Positions 62,869 through 64,000 of a DNA stretch of 64,000 nucleotides are shown piece after piece. Made by a program: the position numbers and the translations under genes. The stretch spans positions 7,069-71,068 of the forward strand of contig CAYRVX010000022.1 of NCBI GenBank assembly GCA_964427875.1, read 5' to 3'. Every line of letters starts with the position of its first letter. The stretch's first letter is position 1. The DNA is from CAYRVX01 sp964427875. GTDB lineage: Bacteria; Planctomycetota; Phycisphaerae; SM23-33. The notes below the pieces were generated by a model. That model ran no database searches and was not told the DNA's origin. It was given only the letters and a program-made list of their open reading frames with translations.

Positions 62869-63897
62869 ATGACCGGATACGAACGGATCGACGCGGCGAT
62901 GCGGGGCAAGCGCCCCGACCGCGTCCCCATCATGCTGCACAACTTCATGATGGCCGCCCGCGAGGCCGGCTACACCATGGCCGAGTACCGCTGGGACGCT
63001 CAGAAGATGGCCGAGTCCCACATCCGCGCCGTGGAGACGTACGGCTACGACGGCATCGTGCTGGACGTGGACACGGTAACGCTGGCCGACGCGGTGGGGG
63101 TGCCGATCAGCTTCCCCGAGCACGAGCCGGCCCGCCCGGCCGGCGGGTGCCTCCACACGCTGTCCTTCGTGGACGACCTGCCCCGCCCGGACCTCAACAA
63201 CCATCCGCGCGTGCAGACCTGGCTCGAGGCGGCGTCGATCCTCGTCGAGCGCGTCGGGCGCGACGTCTACGTCCGCGGCAACTGCGACCAGGCGCCGTTC
63301 TCGCTGGCCAGCATGATGCGCACGCCCGAGAAGTGGATGATCGACCTGCTCACCGAGGGCGCCGAGCCGCGCGTCCAGCACGTCCTCGAGTTCTGCACGG
63401 AGGTGACCAGGCGGTTCGTTCGCCTGATGGCCTCGACGGGCGTACCGATGGTGAGCAACGGCGACAGCCCGGCCGGGCCGTCGATGATCTCGCCCGACAT
63501 GTACCGCCGCTGGGCCCTGCCCTTCGAGAAGCGCATCGTCCAGGCCGCCCACGAGGCCGGCTGCGCGTACGTCCTGCACATCTGCGGCGACACGGGCAAG
63601 ATCCTGCCCGACATGGTCGCCAGCGGCGCCGACGGCATCGAGCTGGACTACCAGACCGACGTGCAGGCCGCCCGCGAGGCCCTCGGCAACCGCACCGTCT
63701 TCCTGGGCAACATCGACCCGTCGGGCGTCCTGGCGCTGGGCAAGCCGCGGGAGGTCGAAGCGAAGACGCGCGAGCTCCTGGAGGCCTTCGCCGACACCCC
63801 CCGCTTCATCCTCAACGCCGGCTGCGCCATCCCCGCCACCACGCCCCCGGAGAACCTCCGCGCCATGATCCGCACCGCCAGGGCCTTCGGCGGCTAG
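62869..63897 (+). CDS. Uroporphyrinogen decarboxylase-family protein, probably a methylcobamide methyltransferase
   Basis: 342 residues, cytoplasmic. The URO-D fold opening (RIDAAMRGKRPDRVPIMLHN) and PDMYRRWALPFEKRI are typical. HxC (LHICG) followed after 79 residues by Cys (LNAGCAIPATTP) is the zinc-binding motif of MtaA/CmuA-type corrinoid methyltransferases. True HemE does not use this zinc motif. ATG 62869 is chosen because family members begin a few residues before ERI; upstream frame is open but without resemblance. It diverges from the GH5-like gene. No corrinoid protein or partner methyltransferase is next to it in this window. Confidence 0.82.
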   Translation: MTGYERIDAAMRGKRPDRVPIMLHNFMMAAREAGYTMAEYRWDAQKMAESHIRAVETYGYDGIVLDVDTVTLADAVGVPISFPEHEPARPAGGCLHTLSFVDDLPRPDLNNHPRVQTWLEAASILVERVGRDVYVRGNCDQAPFSLASMMRTPEKWMIDLLTEGAEPRVQHVLEFCTEVTRRFVRLMASTGVPMVSNGDSPAGPSMISPDMYRRWALPFEKRIVQAAHEAGCAYVLHICGDTGKILPDMVASGADGIELDYQTDVQAAREALGNRTVFLGNIDPSGVLALGKPREVEAKTRELLEAFADTPRFILNAGCAIPATTPPENLRAMIRTARAFGG

Positions 63898-64000
63898 CCC
63901 GGATTGTTCGCCACCGAGGCACAGCGCAGCCTGCGGCCGCAACCAAATGCTTAATGTCTAATGCTCAATGACGGTTGCGGTCGGGAAATCCTGGTCTGAC
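63898..64000. other. Window end, nothing recognised
   Basis: 103 bases after the URO-D-family gene. No complete open frame or hairpin that can be assigned; the next gene lies outside. Confidence 0.4.

Noticed and set aside
62869..63897. HemE uroporphyrinogen decarboxylase
   Set aside because: The HxC...C zinc motif belongs to corrinoid methyltransferases and no haem genes are adjacent.

Overview
The window is high-GC DNA from a member of the Planctomycetota (or a close PVC relative), probably a metagenome-derived scaffold. The assignment rests on gene content: many formylglycine-type sulfatases, PQQ-type beta-propellers, DUF4091/GH123-like proteins, HEAT-ThuA, Gfo/Idh with Tat leaders, DUF6288, and a hydrazine-synthase-alpha-like dihaem protein. 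A run of 100 N at 26901-27000 marks a scaffold join. No rRNA, tRNA, CRISPR array or intact insertion sequence was seen. No anammox genes were seen beyond the HzsA-like homologue, so that protein says nothing about anammox metabolism.

Layout. 1-4.4 kb: end of an unknown secreted protein, a heparinase II/III-like lyase and a sulfatase. 4.4-9.6 kb: a minus-strand pair, a PQQ propeller protein followed by the HzsA-like cytochrome. 9.6-10.0 kb: a four-hairpin repeat array. 10.0-16.0 kb: a lectin/lyase-like secreted protein, a 1155-residue secreted protein and an iron-type alcohol dehydrogenase. 16.0-25.9 kb: a PQQ/methyltransferase-like/malectin fusion coupled to a GH123-like protein, then an MNT-HEPN module, then a second GH123-like paralogue. 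26.3-28.4 kb: a BlaR1-type M56 sensor protease broken by the assembly gap, and its BlaI-type repressor with a very legible promoter/operator. 28.4-30.8 kb: decayed DNA with repeats, a UvrD/RelE-like start fragment, a lipoprotein-like phosphatase and a REP-type transposase tail. 30.8-38.4 kb: DUF2284, FG-GAP/ASPIC, NeuD-like acyltransferase, gamma-glutamyltransferase and kelch proteins. 38.4-42.9 kb: an antitoxin with a truncated toxin, then a DUF4091 protein coupled to a thiamine-pyrophosphate decarboxylase.

43.2-62.6 kb holds two long operons facing each other with 3 bases between them. The plus-strand operon reads Gfo/Idh oxidoreductase, HEAT-ThuA protein, sugar isomerase and three sulfatases. 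The minus-strand operon reads GH5-like hydrolase, DUF3748 propeller, sialidase-like propeller, HEAT protein, DUF6288 protein and a sulfatase. Together with the heparinase II/III, the GH123-like proteins and the kelch and malectin domains this looks like a carbohydrate-sulfatase cluster for sulfated, probably uronate- or hexosamine-containing polysaccharide: desulfation and chain cleavage outside the cytoplasm, then oxidoreductase/isomerase processing inside. The substrate is inferred, not shown. No formylglycine-generating enzyme, transporter or TonB receptor is in the window.

The window ends with a uroporphyrinogen-decarboxylase-family protein whose HxC...C motif points to a methylcobamide methyltransferase rather than HemE.
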